A stretch of 64,000 bases of DNA, taken from the NCBI GenBank assembly GCA_030015575.1, contig CM057337.1:336298583-336362582 (forward strand). The letters run 5' to 3'. This DNA comes from Agapanthus africanus. Lineage: Eukaryota; Streptophyta; Magnoliopsida; Asparagales; Amaryllidaceae. Each line of letters opens with the position of its first letter. The first letter of the stretch is position 1. Positions 10,553-22,051 of the stretch are shown piece by piece. The notes below the pieces were generated by a model that did no database searches, was not told where the DNA came from, and saw only the letters and a program-made list of their open reading frames with translations. The position numbers and the translations under genes were made by a program.

Positions 10553-13500
10553 TGTAACATTTCCAAATAATAAAATATTATTTTTGGGAATTTTTATAAT
10601 TTAATATTATTTTAATGAATATTTTAATATTCCGGTATAATTAAATACAAATAAATGGGGAAAATTTTGGAAAAATTATGGAAAATTATAAAATAGGATA
10701 TTTTATGGAATTATGCCATTTTAAAGTTTTTATGATTAATTATAAGCTAATTTAGTGCTAATCGCGATTAAAAATCGCTAATCGGTTTTTAGCAATTTTG
10801 TGCAGAACATGCACATATCTTTTTCTCTACACTTGTGCATTTCTACCATGGCTTTTCTTTTGGGTTTACTATTCAAGTGAGAAGGTATTTAGTGAAGAAA
10901 AGAAAATAAGAAAAAGAAAAGAAAATAGGTATGGTGAGAGAGAGAAAGAGTAGGTGATGACTTCTTTGACTTGGCTCCTTCTCCTTTTTCCACCACCATT
11001 TCCTCTTTCCCTCTTCATGGTTGCTGCTGCTGCCCTAGCTCCTCATTCCCTCCCTCGTCACCTCCTCAAATCATCACAAAAACAAACTCAAAACCCTATC
11101 TTCATTTCACTAAAAAGGTGCACGAGCTCGAGACAAACATATCGGACCAAGAAAGCAAGGATTTTGGTCACTAGGGGCAACTCAAGAAAATTCTTGAGTT
11201 GCCAAATGAGGTATTTACTGAACCATTAGATTAGTTTTTGCATTACTTATACCCCTATGTTAAAATTGAATCGATATCGGGTGGTGTTGTGGACTTAAAG
11301 GAAACCTAGTTAGGGTTTGAGGAAATTGTGAGTTGTAGTATGATATTAAGCTTAGTGGAGGCTACACAAACACCCTAGTGATGGAATTGAGACTCAAACC
11401 TGAGATTTGAAACCCGGAATACGGATTTCGAAAACCGATATCGGAGATATTGTGAAATCTGTGAAGGTTTTAGGAATCTGCTATCACCCCGAGACCCCTA
11501 AAATAAAATTGAGCTGACAGTGAGTCGTGCAGGCACTTAGGAAGCTACCACAGAGACCCGAGCCCCTAACTCCAACCCCAGGCCGCAGATATATTCATTC
11601 TGGCCGCAATTTGCGGCCAGATCGGTGAAATTGGGTCCCAAGTTTGGTTCTTGGCTCCTTTTGCACTAAAATAGACCCCTCCTATATGCAGTTTTGGCTA
11701 ATTGTCACCTGGGGAAAATCTGGGAGCATTTTGGTGTGTTTTAGGCGATGTTTTCCGTATTTTAAAATGCACTTTCTTGATATTTGGATTTGTATTTGGT
11801 TGTCGGGTGTTCGTACATCGACAACAGGGATTGTGTGATTGATTTGCACGTTTAGGCCATAGGTTCCAACCTATGAGCACACTGTGCGCTGTATTGGTTT
11901 TCTGCCTCGATTTTAATACGTATTGCGACGGTTTATTATTGTAGGTACCCTCGCAAGGATTCCGAGGTGAAGAAGCGCGGCGTCATCGATTTCGGCGAGC
12001 GAAGACCAGGTGAGTAGATTATATCTACGGGGGAAGTCGGGTGGATAGCGTATAGCACCCCTGCAGTCCGTGGTGATATATACGAATACGTATACACACA
12101 TATATTTATTATATGTTCTTTGAGATTATTGATGATAGGATGGATTGATTTAGTGTATTGCGAAAGCCTAGAGTAGGGGTTGCTCCCATACACACACGCA
12201 CGCACGCACTTGCATACATACCTTCTTTCGCATGTGTATATGGGAATATTATATTTGTATGTGTTCACATGGGTATGGGACTATGTGTACATATACTGGT
12301 TTATGAGGATAGTACTTGGATGTGAGTTGAGTCGATGAGATTCGATTTGCGGCCGTGAGATCGGCGATATGACAGGATTCATATGGAGATACGACGGAAT
12401 GCTTTGGCGGGCTTTGGGACGTGTGTTTATACATGCATTTATATAGATGGTATCGATTGTACTAGACTTAGATCTGTACCCTAGATTATGTGATATGATG
12501 GTAATGATACCTGATATGTGATGAGATAATATGATATTGACCCGTACCCAGCTATTGGGATGCCGTACGACGATTTACCGTACGAGCCTATATTGATGAT
12601 AGATCCGCGCTCATGACTCGAGAATGTTATATCGTTTACCATTGAGGCGGGATTATTGACTATTATATTTATATATATATCGACTCAGATATAGGTGGTC
12701 TCCATACCCCTCCCGATTGACTTGATAGTTGGGTCCATAGTTCACATAGTAGGCGTTAGACTAGACCCGAGTCATACCTATTTCAAAACTAACGAATCAG
12801 GGATATTTTAAGGATAGGCAAAAAGGATTCTACAGATATTTTCAAACGACACATCTTTTCTTAAAACACCGTAGCCCTTATTTTACCAAAAACCCTGATT
12901 TGTCTTATTTCAAAAGGCAGGGCTGCATGATATATTTATTGAGGTAGGTTCTTCACTGTTGCGTTGATTATTTGATTCCGCATATTCATGCTATTTGCAT
13001 TGCATTGCTTGTGTTTATTGATATATTACAATCATGCTGCTAGGACACCAGCACCATTATCGATGATGCGTATGTACCACGTACACTTACTTGCCGGCTC
13101 ACACACATCTTCATCGGTAATTGCCATGTCACTACACAGTAGTATTACTGCATCAGGATATGACCCTTGTATGTGCATACTATTATTCCATGCTGCATGA
13201 TATACTTGCACTTCATTTATATGTCAAATACATCATGCTTTCTGATTATGCGCATTGAGATATGTTGTTTCCATGATATTTCTGGATTTGGGAACCGCGG
13301 GTATTTCAAAAGAGAATATGTAATCGTTTTAAAAACCCGGTTACCCTTGATATGATATTTCAGTGCGTCCACCATGTGTTTTCTCGGTGCTGAGAGCGAC
13401 ATGTGAAACCCGATTCGAGGAGGCGGATGAGGCCGATTGCGGGTACATGGTGGACCCGGTATGGTACCCCGGGGCGAGTACGGTTTCGCTGTGTAGTAGA

Positions 13501-14761
13501 CAGTGAGCCTGGCAGTGGGACCACTACCTACCGGTGATTGGTTGGACCTGGCGGTTATCCGTAGGATACCGACCAGAGTCGATAGATGGATATGGGCGTA
13601 CTGCTGGGGCCGAGGGCCGATTCCGCAGACGGAGCCCGTGGGCTGATCCGGACTGACGGAGCCCGATATATGAGGATTTACGTGCCGATGCTGGGCACAG
13701 CTTTCATGATGTTTTCGTGTGTCGATGCTGGGCACTCCGGTTCCATGATTTTGACGTGTCGCGAGGGACACAGGTGGTTTATATCCTCATATTTCCATGC
13801 ATATGCTGATGATATTTACATGCATGATGGTTATTGTCATTGGGTGACGAGTGGACGGGATCCACGTACATGCAGATTGATTACATTGATCATACCTCAT
13901 ATTTATGATATGCTATTACCTGAGGCACTGGCACGAGCACTTGGCACTACACTCATGTTTAGAGATTACATTGCCAGTTTAGCATGCTTCAGCTTTATTC
14001 ATATTGAGGTTTATATATATATCTGATCGTATTGACCTAGGATGGGTCGTACATTCGATCTCTGCTTGTTGATATTTTCTATTCACGAGTTGGCAACTCA
14101 CCCCCGTTGTGCCACAGTTCTTGCAGGTTTTGCCGTACAGATTTCATTGCGGCTTTTCGGGCACATTGCTTCCATTACGGGTGACTTGCTTTGGTAGGTG
14201 GGTTCTTTGTATCAGAACCGCCATTGTACATTATTTATTCATTGTATCTAGAAATTCCATCAACCAAAACTTGTATATTATTTCAGACTTAGAGACAGTG
14301 ATGTATTATTTTGACCTTAGAGTCGCGCTTGTAGTATTACGGTTTTTCTGGCTGTTTTGAGTTTCTTTTTGGGTTTTGATCCTCGCCCCTTGGCGTTCTA
14401 TATTATTATTGCTTGCGTGGTTGTGACCGTCGATTGACGAAGAGCTAGCTCCCGCTTGGGGATGCCTTTTATCATTTCACATATATTATTCTTGTTGTAC
14501 CCCGTTCGGGGCCAGTTTTTACAAAGGAAACTCTGCCGAAATTTTCAGAAAAGAACACACATTTTAAAAATGCATATTCGGCTTAGTTGTTTAAAGGCTT
14601 GATTTCAAAAGATGTTTCTTTACTTATTAAAAACTAGTTTTCTTTATTTACTCCCTAAAATGGTTTTAGATTTCTGGGCTTTTGGCTTACTTGGATTAGA
14701 TGGGGTCCTATAGACTTCATATGATTCAAGTGCCAGTCATGGGCTATTTCGGGTCGTGACA
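10553..14761 (+). mobile_element. solo LTR, 4.2 kb, Ty3/gypsy type (Tekay/Del-like)
   Basis: The segment starts TGTAACATTTCC, ends TCGTGACA and is 4,209 bp long with a perfect 5-bp duplication TTAAG on both sides. It has no PBS, polypurine tract or pol domain, so it is a solo LTR left by LTR-LTR recombination. Its length, AT-rich start and TGTAACA/GTGACA termini resemble Tekay/Del LTRs; that assignment comes from memory of the family. Inside, a GGCCGCA-type palindrome lies at 11600-11620. ORFs up to 146 codons show no protein family and are treated as chance. Orientation is given as TG to CA along the plus strand and is not proven. Confidence 0.8.
11600..11620. repeat. GGCCGCAA palindrome in the gypsy solo LTR
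   Basis: CTGGCCGCAA and TTGCGGCCAG are exact reverse complements around one central base, giving a 21-nt palindrome. Confidence 0.8.
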
Positions 14762-14766
14762 TTAAG
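14762..14766. repeat. target site duplication (right) of gypsy solo LTR
   Basis: TTAAG matches 10548-10552 exactly. Confidence 0.9.
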
Positions 14767-15425
14767 TTATCATGAAGAGTATTAATTGTGACACATGCAC
14801 AAGTGATGACTCATGGTCTCTTTCTTTGTGCATGTGTCACATTATTTGATTGATTTATGAGTTCAAATGAGAGGGAGAGAGAGAGAGGGCTGCCATATGA
14901 AGGGTTTGCTCTTGTATTATTTCACTCTCACTCTCTCATTTTATCAAAGAACACACAAGAAAGAAATGGCTTCTTCTTCTTCCTCCTCTAGCTCACCATT
15001 TCCATTAATGGCATCATCTTCAACTTCCATCCATGCACTCTCATGCGTTGAGAATCAATGGATGCTTGAGATAAAGTGATCACACACATTCTTTACTTCA
15101 CCTTGGACACGTCGGCTAGCAAACTTCGTGTCCGAGTTGCTTCGGACGAAGTGAGAGCCCGTAAAAAGACTCATTGATGTGGTGCGCTTCCGACGAGAAG
15201 ACAGAGATCGGAGATGCCGCGAGGAGCTTGCGTTGGTGGCCAAAGACCGAAGGACATGGATCGATCGGTATAGCTTTTCTAACCCTTCTCTAGTTTGCTA
15301 GTTATAGGTTAATGGTTCGATCCGGGATTAAAGTCTGCGATAGCTCCAGTTTCAAGTTTTGAAAAAGTTTTCGTTTCCGCATTTTGTCCTCGGACAGACG
15401 GCCGGGACGCTACCGTAGACTTACA

Positions 15426-16667
15426 CCTAATTATTCATTGTCCTTCCGTTCTTCACTCTTAGTCCCGGCCTTCGGCCAAACACACACAACCGGTCTCAAT
15501 TAGGAATCACCACTATCATGAAGGATAGGGTGCCTAAAGGAGCGAATTGCGAGTTTTTGGTCGGAGTTCAATCTACAAGGTGTTGGGTAAAAGAAAAAGT
15601 AAGAAATTCCTAATTTAAACATCCATTTCTCTTTCCCTAACAAGTAAAAGTACTACTCACAAGTCATCGTATGAGCAAAAAGAAAACACAAATGGGAATA
15701 AATAATAAAACACATTGCAATAAAAGTAAAGGAATAAGAGATACTAAGAACCAAATTAACCGAGTGCAATGAAATGAAATCTATGTTGTATGCAGAAATC
15801 CAAGTATAAGTATGAAATCAAATACTAAACTTTAAACTTGCAAGCTCAATTAAGGGAAATTCAATGAAGTCATAAGCTATGGCAAGAACTAATTTAACCA
15901 AGTGAAACAAAAGTGTATTTTGTATTGATCTTCAAATCCAAGATATAAGTTATGAGTTCAATAACCAAAACCTAAATTTGTAAGCTCAATTAAGAGGTTG
16001 CAAGATCAGGCGAATGCAAGGAACTCAAAACCATTACAAGCTGGATGAAAATGGCAAAATGAAACTACTATGTACATTCTAAGTGCTTAAAAGATGCCTC
16101 CAAGCTTGCAATATGATCCGGCATATATGCAACTCAAAATCAAAAGTAAACAATGAAAATGGACCGATGTCATAAGGTGGAATGCATAGAAGAAGCACGA
16201 GGTGATTGGGAGCAAGTGTAGGCGTAAATAGCGGCCATTTTGATTAAATCGGCGGCCAGAAAGTTGAAGTGGGCCCTTATCTCCCATGTGTGATCTTCTA
16301 GCATTGTCATCATCTTTCTGGTATACTTTGTTTCTTTTAATTAGCTCTGGGTTGAAATCTGGAGTTTGAAATAGAAATCTATAGTTTGAAATGCATATGA
16401 GTGTGATATTTCCCTAAAAATGTATATATCACTTCAACACTTTATCAAACACTCACGAGCTTAGTCCACTTGTGTGCCAACTTGTGTTCACATATGAATC
16501 ACTGCTGCCCACTAGTGTTCACATTTGAATCAAATTATGTCATGTTGGATAAAAATGTTGTGCACTTAATTATTGCAAAACTCCTTGGATATTGATTGGC
16601 TCAAATATATCGTATCCGTATATGTTGTACATGTTTCTAGTGTTGCCACGGATATCTGTATCCTATA
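15426..16667. other. unassigned AT-rich stretch, no gene seen
   Basis: No ORF, RNA gene or element terminus is recognisable. It holds a diverged direct repeat: about 15745-15880 and 15882-16010 share AGAACYAA, AACC.AGTG, AATCCAAG and AAGCTCAATTAAG. A CGGCC pair near 16230-16258 is a weak GC-rich inverted repeat. It could be old intergenic DNA or a decayed element. Confidence 0.5.
15745..16010. repeat. diverged tandem duplication, about 135-bp period
   Basis: Two adjacent units share several ordered blocks, the clearest being AAGCTCAATTAAG near the end of each. Identity is moderate. Confidence 0.6.
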
Positions 16668-16776
16668 CTAATGAGCAGACATAGGTTAAATAGCACTGTT
16701 TATTCACAAAAATGATCTAATGAGCAGACATTGGTTAAATAGCACTGTTTATTCACAAAAATGATCTAATGAGCAG
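16668..16776. repeat. 49-bp tandem repeat, 2.2 copies
   Basis: CTAATGAGCAG starts at 16668, 16717 and 16766. The two full copies differ at about one base. It lies just upstream of the truncated copia fragment B. Confidence 0.9.
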
Positions 16777-16808
16777 TATTAAATGTAGTTTTACATGATG
16801 AACACATG

Positions 16809-17410
16809 GTAAGCAGATATCGAACAAACCCAGGGGAGAAGCATTGGGTAGCTGTGAAAAACATTCTTAAGTACCTAGGAACGACTAAAGAGATGTTTCT
16901 GTCATACGATAATGGAGGTCTTTACATGGAGGCTTTTGCTGGTTCAAGCTTCCAGAGTGACAAGGATGACAATAAGTCTATCTCGGGTTATATATTTACC
17001 CTCAATGGAGGGGCGGTCTGATGGAAGAGTTCTAAACAGGACACCGTAGCAGAGTTGACGATAGAGGCTGAATACATTGCTTCCAACGATACCGCAAAAG
17101 AAGCTGTCTGGATGAGAAAGTTCATTTTTGAACTTCAGGTGACTCCGTCCATTGTTGATCTAATACCTCTGTATTGCGATAACAATAGGGTTATGGCGTT
17201 AGTAAAGGAGCCACGGTCTCCTCAGCGATCCAGCCACATCTTGAGATGGTATCACTTGATCAAGGAGATTGTTGATCGCCGAGAGATCGAGATTCAAAGA
17301 GTAGACACAAAGGACAACACTGCGGATTCACTCAGCAAAGCCCTCCCTTAAACCCAGTTCAAGTGGCTATTTAAGATGTTAGGTCTGTGATATGCCAATA
17401 CATGACCTTA
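16809..17410 (+). pseudogene. 5'-truncated copia RNase H fragment (element B)
   Basis: From 16809 the translation matches the C-terminal part of the J polyprotein (from about 55852). Recognisable stretches are the TDSSFQSDKDDSKS-like block, an EAEYIAS block, PLYCDNN and RREIEIQRVDTKDNTAD. An in-frame TGA near 17020 and substitutions in the RNase H core show decay. Everything upstream of 16809 is non-homologous, so the element is truncated there. It is followed by a polypurine tract and LTR start. Confidence 0.88.
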
Positions 17411-17425
17411 GTGCAAATGGGAGAT
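17411..17425 (+). other. polypurine tract of element B
   Basis: GTGCAAATGGGAGAT directly precedes the LTR TG at 17426. Confidence 0.85.
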
Positions 17426-17577
17426 TGTTGGATATGTATGTTCTAGAGACCATTTTTTGTATTGGATGCTGATGATATATATGTACAAGACAGTTTTGCT
17501 CGATATGATAATATGCTATTTGGTTTGTCTTTATCTTAACATGTGTATATGTTTTACTTATTATTACATATCGTTAA
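17426..17577 (+). repeat. 3' LTR start of element B, interrupted
   Basis: It begins TGTTGGATATGTATG and keeps blocks found in the J and D LTR starts, such as TGCTCGAYATGATA and TATCTTAACATG. It is cut after 152 bp by the LTR of element C. The bases GTTAA (17573-17577) are the expected target duplication, whose partner was not found. Confidence 0.8.
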
Positions 17578-19632
17578 TGTAAAGACCCTAGTGCTCGCGC
17601 CACAAAACATGAGGCGAAGGAAGAAATGAAAATAAAAACTTTTAACCAAGCACTAGTGACCATAACCCTAGAATTGATTCCAAACACTAAACTAGATATA
17701 ATATACAAGGTTAAGGAGCTAGCTACATTTGTAGCGTGTCCGCGCAATTGCGGAAGACCCTTACACCGCTCCATGGACTCTAGCTCAGCTCCGTAGTCGT
17801 CTGGAACATGCTTGCACGTTGATCTTCCTCGTCGAAGATGATCCACCCGAGAGAATCCGATAACAAGCTCTTGCATCACACTAATATAAACAGGTGAAGT
17901 ATCTCACAGCCTAAGCTTGCTAGGAATGGGTTGTGAGTGATGTAGTGAGGTTTTTCTTTTAATATCTCTTTGTCTAATTTCTTTTCTTTTTCACGAAGCT
18001 AATGCAAACATAAGAGTAGAAGAGAAAATCAATGATGAATAAAACTGAGCATACCAGTTTTCTTTCTCTTTTTGCTTTTGTGGAGGGGGAATGACTTGGT
18101 GACTCACACCGACGACTCACCCCTCCACACTCTTCTCCAAGCTTCTAAAAAAGATAAGAATAGAAGTGTATAAACACACACACAAACACACACAAATATA
18201 TACAATCGTATACGTATCAAATACATATACCCGTATTTTTATTAAAATACGAATACCGTATTCGTATAAAAATACGAATACCCGTATTCGTATCGGGATA
18301 AAAATATCCGTATTCGTATTAAGATACAAATACCCGTATTTATACAAATACTTGTATTCGTATAAATACCGTATTCATAACAAAATATAAATACCGTATT
18401 CGTATAAAAATACGAATACCAAAAGAGATAATGAGAGAGATAATACTAGCTCACAATGATCCGGCTATTTTTCAAACCTGCCAGTATTATCAAAATGTCC
18501 AATTAAAGTACGTGCACTAAATACACGCATTTAATCGAAACTGAGTGCGTATCAAAATATGCAAACACTATATCGTTTCACCTGAACCGAAAAACCTTCT
18601 GTGTGGGACTCTAAAGACTCGAGAATACACTGGCAGTGGGTTTAACTACAAGCACGTCGGCGGCACTAGCTGTACATAACGGCTACCCAGGTGTTGAATG
18701 AAAGGTAGGTCGACGAGCAAACTCATATGTATCCCTATAAACCCTGTGACTGACAATCTCCGTAGTCCGGTCTCTTGCTCTAAGAGTATCGCATACCGAG
18801 TTTAGGGGGTGGATAACGTCAGACCCCTAATAACCTGATAAATGGTGTCAGTATCAAGCTCATCACCTACCGAGAAACTACTGATCTACAATCAGTAAAT
18901 CTCAACCACCATGGCTAGGGATTTATGGTGATGGCCAACCGAACACAGCGCGACATCGACTCCCTATACCAGGAGAGACAAATCCCTGACGATCATTCAC
19001 TGCCTCCATGTGGCTGGGGCTGTACCCAACTAAAGCGATCTCAGGTTAGTAGAGCCATGGCAGGGTAGTAATTTAAGTATAGTGGGAACTCACACGAGAC
19101 AAATAGCGATCTCAGGTCAACAGACTACATGTACTCATGTCACCAGAGAACTGCTATCTGACGATAGGTATAGTACTATTTAAAAGTTCTCGGCGAGTCC
19201 GTCCGATGTACTCACTTCCAGTGAGTACCTGTATACAATCTTATATGCAATACACCAATGGCTATGAGATCTGCTACCGTCCCTCGTCGAGATTTAGAAA
19301 CATATACACTAGTCTACTATGAAATTTCGATGTCCAGTCTCGATACTCCCACGACTGGGGATATTTAAGGATGTGCTTATGGACAACCCGGCTCTCACAA
19401 GTATGATAGTCATCAGAACTCTAGTAGTCAAGTAAAGATCATACGGGCTTTATCATTATGTATTAGCGACACGTAATAACCAGTAAAACGTATACACGTC
19501 AATGATAAAGACAAACCAGATAACATACTATCATCTCGAGTAAGAGTGTTTTACCTGTATAGGTGCTCCTTCAATTATCATAATCTCCTACTTTCGATTA
19601 CAATAATTACCTTGAGGATACTATAGTCAACA
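17578..19632 (-). repeat. 3' LTR of element C (2,055 bp)
   Basis: The plus strand runs from TGTAAAGACCC to TAGTCAACA, followed by the reverse-complement polypurine tract. In minus orientation it starts TGTTGACTATAG. Blocks at 18600-19630 align with LTR A/LTR2, e.g. the GTGGGACTCTAAAGACTCG region. It contains a dense palindromic AT array at 18205-18420. Confidence 0.8.
18205..18420. repeat. palindromic GTATTCGTAT array
   Basis: Alternating GTATTCGTAT and ATACGAATAC blocks form many inverted repeats over about 215 bp. Two identical perfect 10-bp hairpins with AAAA loops lie at 18258-18281 and 18396-18419, and imperfect variants fill the space between. It lies inside LTR C. Confidence 0.9.
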
Positions 19633-19647
19633 ATCTCCCACTTGCAC
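19633..19647 (-). other. polypurine tract of element C
   Basis: The minus-strand GTGCAAGTGGGAGAT abuts the LTR C start. Confidence 0.85.
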
Positions 19648-20334
19648 GTAAGGCCAATTATTGCGGTATCGCATACCCACAGCTCGTATGCTACCGAATA
19701 CCCAACCTCTCTACTAACATCTCGTGTGTTCGAGAAATAGCTTCAGTGAGTGGATCCGTTACAATGTTTCTAATTTTCTCTCTTTATATCTCAATTTCGC
19801 GGAGATCAACTTTCTCCCAAAATGAGCGATACCCTGCTTTAGAATTTGTCTGGTTACCTGATGAGACCAAGTTCATAAATGAACAATTTTTTCCAACAAA
19901 CTTCTTAGGCTATATCATCCGCTGATCAAAATCAGCAATCCGAACCATGTCTACCTCAGTATTATTCTTGGAATTTCGTCTAACATACCTCTCTTCAGAA
20001 GAGAATAAACTTATAACTTTGACAGCCATTCTGTCATCTGGGTTACCTTGGAAGCTAGAACCGGTAATCGCCTCCTAAAAGAGGTAGCCATTACCACATT
20101 CTAAGAACATCCTGATATGTTCTTCACCGCTTTTTTTTGTTTCTCCAAGATTAATATCTATTTACTACACTAAGTGCAAAAGCAACTTCTGGTCTGGTAC
20201 TTGGTATTGCATAATTGACCCAATTGGCAAAACAATTAATATATCATTCATGCGAGTCCCTCTCCCCATCAGTCTAGAAGACATCTCTTTAGAGATGATG
20301 ACTGATTGATCTAGTTTCTATGTCGTGTTTAGAA
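19648..20334 (-). pseudogene. decayed copia pol 3' end of element C
   Basis: It aligns by eye to the start of the element A internal region (from 674 to about 1390), e.g. GTGGATCCGTT and the GATGAGACCAAGTTCATAAATGAAC stretch. It represents the RNase H end of a copia polyprotein with many stops. The match stops at 20334, where Athila element E begins; the rest of C is not in the window. Confidence 0.8.
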
Positions 20335-21354
20335 TGTTTCACAACCAAAGAAATTTATACCGCAATCAATTGACGGTGTCTATTGTAGTTTCGTCAATGA
20401 GAACGGATCGTCCACTGAGAAAGTGTGATTTGCTCGATCTTATTTTAATTGAGTTGAAAATTAAAAGGTAAAAGAAAATTGATTCAAGATTTATGAAATT
20501 TAGTTTCAAGAATCATCGGAAACTAGATCTAAATTCAAGAATTAATAAAGTTCAAGATGATATCCAAATCGAATGAATTATCAAGATTTGTACAGAGGCT
20601 CGTAGGAATCGATCTAATCGATAGTGATGATGAAGAATTATGATTATAAATTCTTATCTATTGATGATTTGTTTCTAGATCGATGACGATCAACGAGGTT
20701 TAGGGATCTCTTGAAGAAACTAGGGTTTCTCCATCATCATCCCTTGTCCTTTCGTTGATTAGCATTCAAATTATATCCTCTAGAAAATTCAATCATCGAT
20801 CGTTGATCTCTAATTTAGAGCGAAAACATTAAAGAAAGCATCTCGCTCAAATTAGGTTGTCGATGATTCAATTTTCTAAAGTTTACAAAACTCATAAGAC
20901 TTAAGAATCGTTCAAGAATTTAGTCATCATCATCTACCTATTTTCTCGATTTCTCCACGAGCGGAGTTTTCACTCAAACATCATGAAAAAGAAAACAATC
21001 AAGAATTGATAACTCTTCATAATGCTCAAATGTAAAGAAAAGCAAGATCAAGAATTTTCACCATATATTATTCTATATTTCGTTACAATACACTCAAAGA
21101 CTACAAGAATTGAGGAGAGAACTCGATCGTCGAACTAGCTTCGCATCGTCTTCTTGAGTCACGGATCGTTGTGGATCACTTGCTAGGATGAAGATCGGCG
21201 TTGCTTGAAAAAGGCTTGTTGGATGCTTGCTTCAATTGGTACTCGATGATCTTGATTTGGATCAAATTGTGTCACTCAATTTGTGTGGATTTTGATTTGG
21301 ATCTCACTAGAATTTTACTCTCAAATGATGAACAACCTTTGTAATAAAACCTTG

Positions 21355-21368
21355 GGTCCCTTTTTATA
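21355..21368 (-). promoter_or_regulatory. probable TATA box of the Athila LTR
   Basis: The minus-strand TATAAAAAGGGACC lies downstream (minus sense) of the AAGCTT-rich repeats, the usual U3/R arrangement. Confidence 0.65.
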
Positions 21369-21369
21369 A

Positions 21370-21600
21370 TCTTCTCCTTTAGCTTCCCCTAGAATCTTGA
21401 TCTAGCTTTCTTTAGAAGCTAAGCTTGGTTTAGCTTCCCTTGTAAGCTTGGTAGTTATGAAGGAAGCTTCTAGATTAAGGTAGTTAGCTAGCTTGCTTGA
21501 GAAGCTTGGTTGTTATGAAGCTTGCATAGGAAGCTAGGTAGTTGTTAAGCTTGCACAAGAAGCTTGGCTGTTAGAAGAGAAGCTTCTGGAGAATTCGAGG
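21370..21600 (-). repeat. AAGCTT-rich degenerate repeats in the Athila U3
   Basis: Repeated blocks of the type GAAGCTTGGTTGTTATG / AAGCTTGCAY.AGAAGCT recur every 30-45 bp just upstream (minus sense) of the TATA box. The copies are degenerate. Confidence 0.7.
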
Positions 21601-21677
21601 AACTTTAAAGCGTCCTGAAGAATGTTGGCCATTTAAAGAGAAGCCCGAAAAAGTGTCTGCCACTGATGATTTAACGT

Positions 21678-21726
21678 GGCCGCGGATCCGCGGCGGATCG
21701 GCCAATTCGGCCGCGTATCCGCGGCC
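21678..21726. repeat. GC-rich palindrome in the Athila LTR
   Basis: GGCCGCGGATCCGCGGC is followed by GCCGCGTATCCGCGGCC. The first unit is itself palindromic and the two pair almost fully. Confidence 0.85.
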
Positions 21727-22046
21727 GTTTAGAGGGCTTGGTGCATGAAAATTCTGTGCTGATTTTGTGCTGATCCATAGGGCCTTATTTTATGTCTGGA
21801 ATCTTTTTATACTTTCTTGTTCACTGCCAGATTTCAAGTCTTGGACTTGGCGTATTTTATCAGCACTTTTAGCCGTTCCGATTCTTTTTCCTGAAATTTC
21901 CTGCACACAATCTCGAGACAAGTGTTGCGATATACAAAGATCATGCGTGCAATAATAAACACTCAATTTCCCTCAAAATGCTGGTTATAATGTATAACAC
22001 ATGTTATTTGGTATTTTGTAGACAAATTGCTAATATGTGCTATATT

Positions 22047-22051
22047 CATAC
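22047..22051. repeat. target site duplication (left) of element D
   Basis: CATAC is repeated exactly at 32567-32571 after the 3' LTR of D. Confidence 0.93.

Larger units (their letters stand above)
9445..15425 (+). repeat. LTR3, plus-oriented copia LTR, 5' end displaced, split by a solo LTR
   Basis: 9445-10552 and 14767-15425 form one LTR opposite in orientation to LTR A. The left part is the reverse complement of LTR A/LTR2 sequence starting about 265 bp into the LTR. The right part ends GACGGCCGGGACGC...ACTTACA at 15425, matching the LTR A end at 6361. No PBS follows, so it is a solo or 3' LTR. LTR2 interrupts it at 9445 and the gypsy solo LTR interrupts it at 10553. Confidence 0.8.
20335..22051 (-). 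repeat. 3' LTR of Athila E, larger part
   Basis: The plus strand starts TGTTTCACAACC at 20335 (minus-strand LTR end ...TTGTGAAACA). It continues past the insertion of D at 32572-32642, giving an LTR of about 1,788 bp. It contains a minus-strand TATA box, an AAGCTT-rich repeat field and a GC palindrome. The flank TAGAA at 20330-20334 would be the target duplication. Confidence 0.85.

Noticed and set aside
13217-14026. ORFs of 184 and 146 codons on opposite strands
   Set aside because: They overlap each other inside the 4.2-kb solo LTR, with no recognisable domain and skewed composition.
14867-15079. Ser-rich ORF resembling a plastid transit peptide (MASSSSS...)
   Set aside because: It lies in LTR3 over a CTT/TCC low-complexity run. 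Similar runs with ATGGC occur in other LTRs, and no mature protein follows.
17426-19632. LTR B and LTR C as one LTR
   Set aside because: They are in opposite orientations, each with its own polypurine tract (17411-17425 plus strand; 19633-19647 minus strand).
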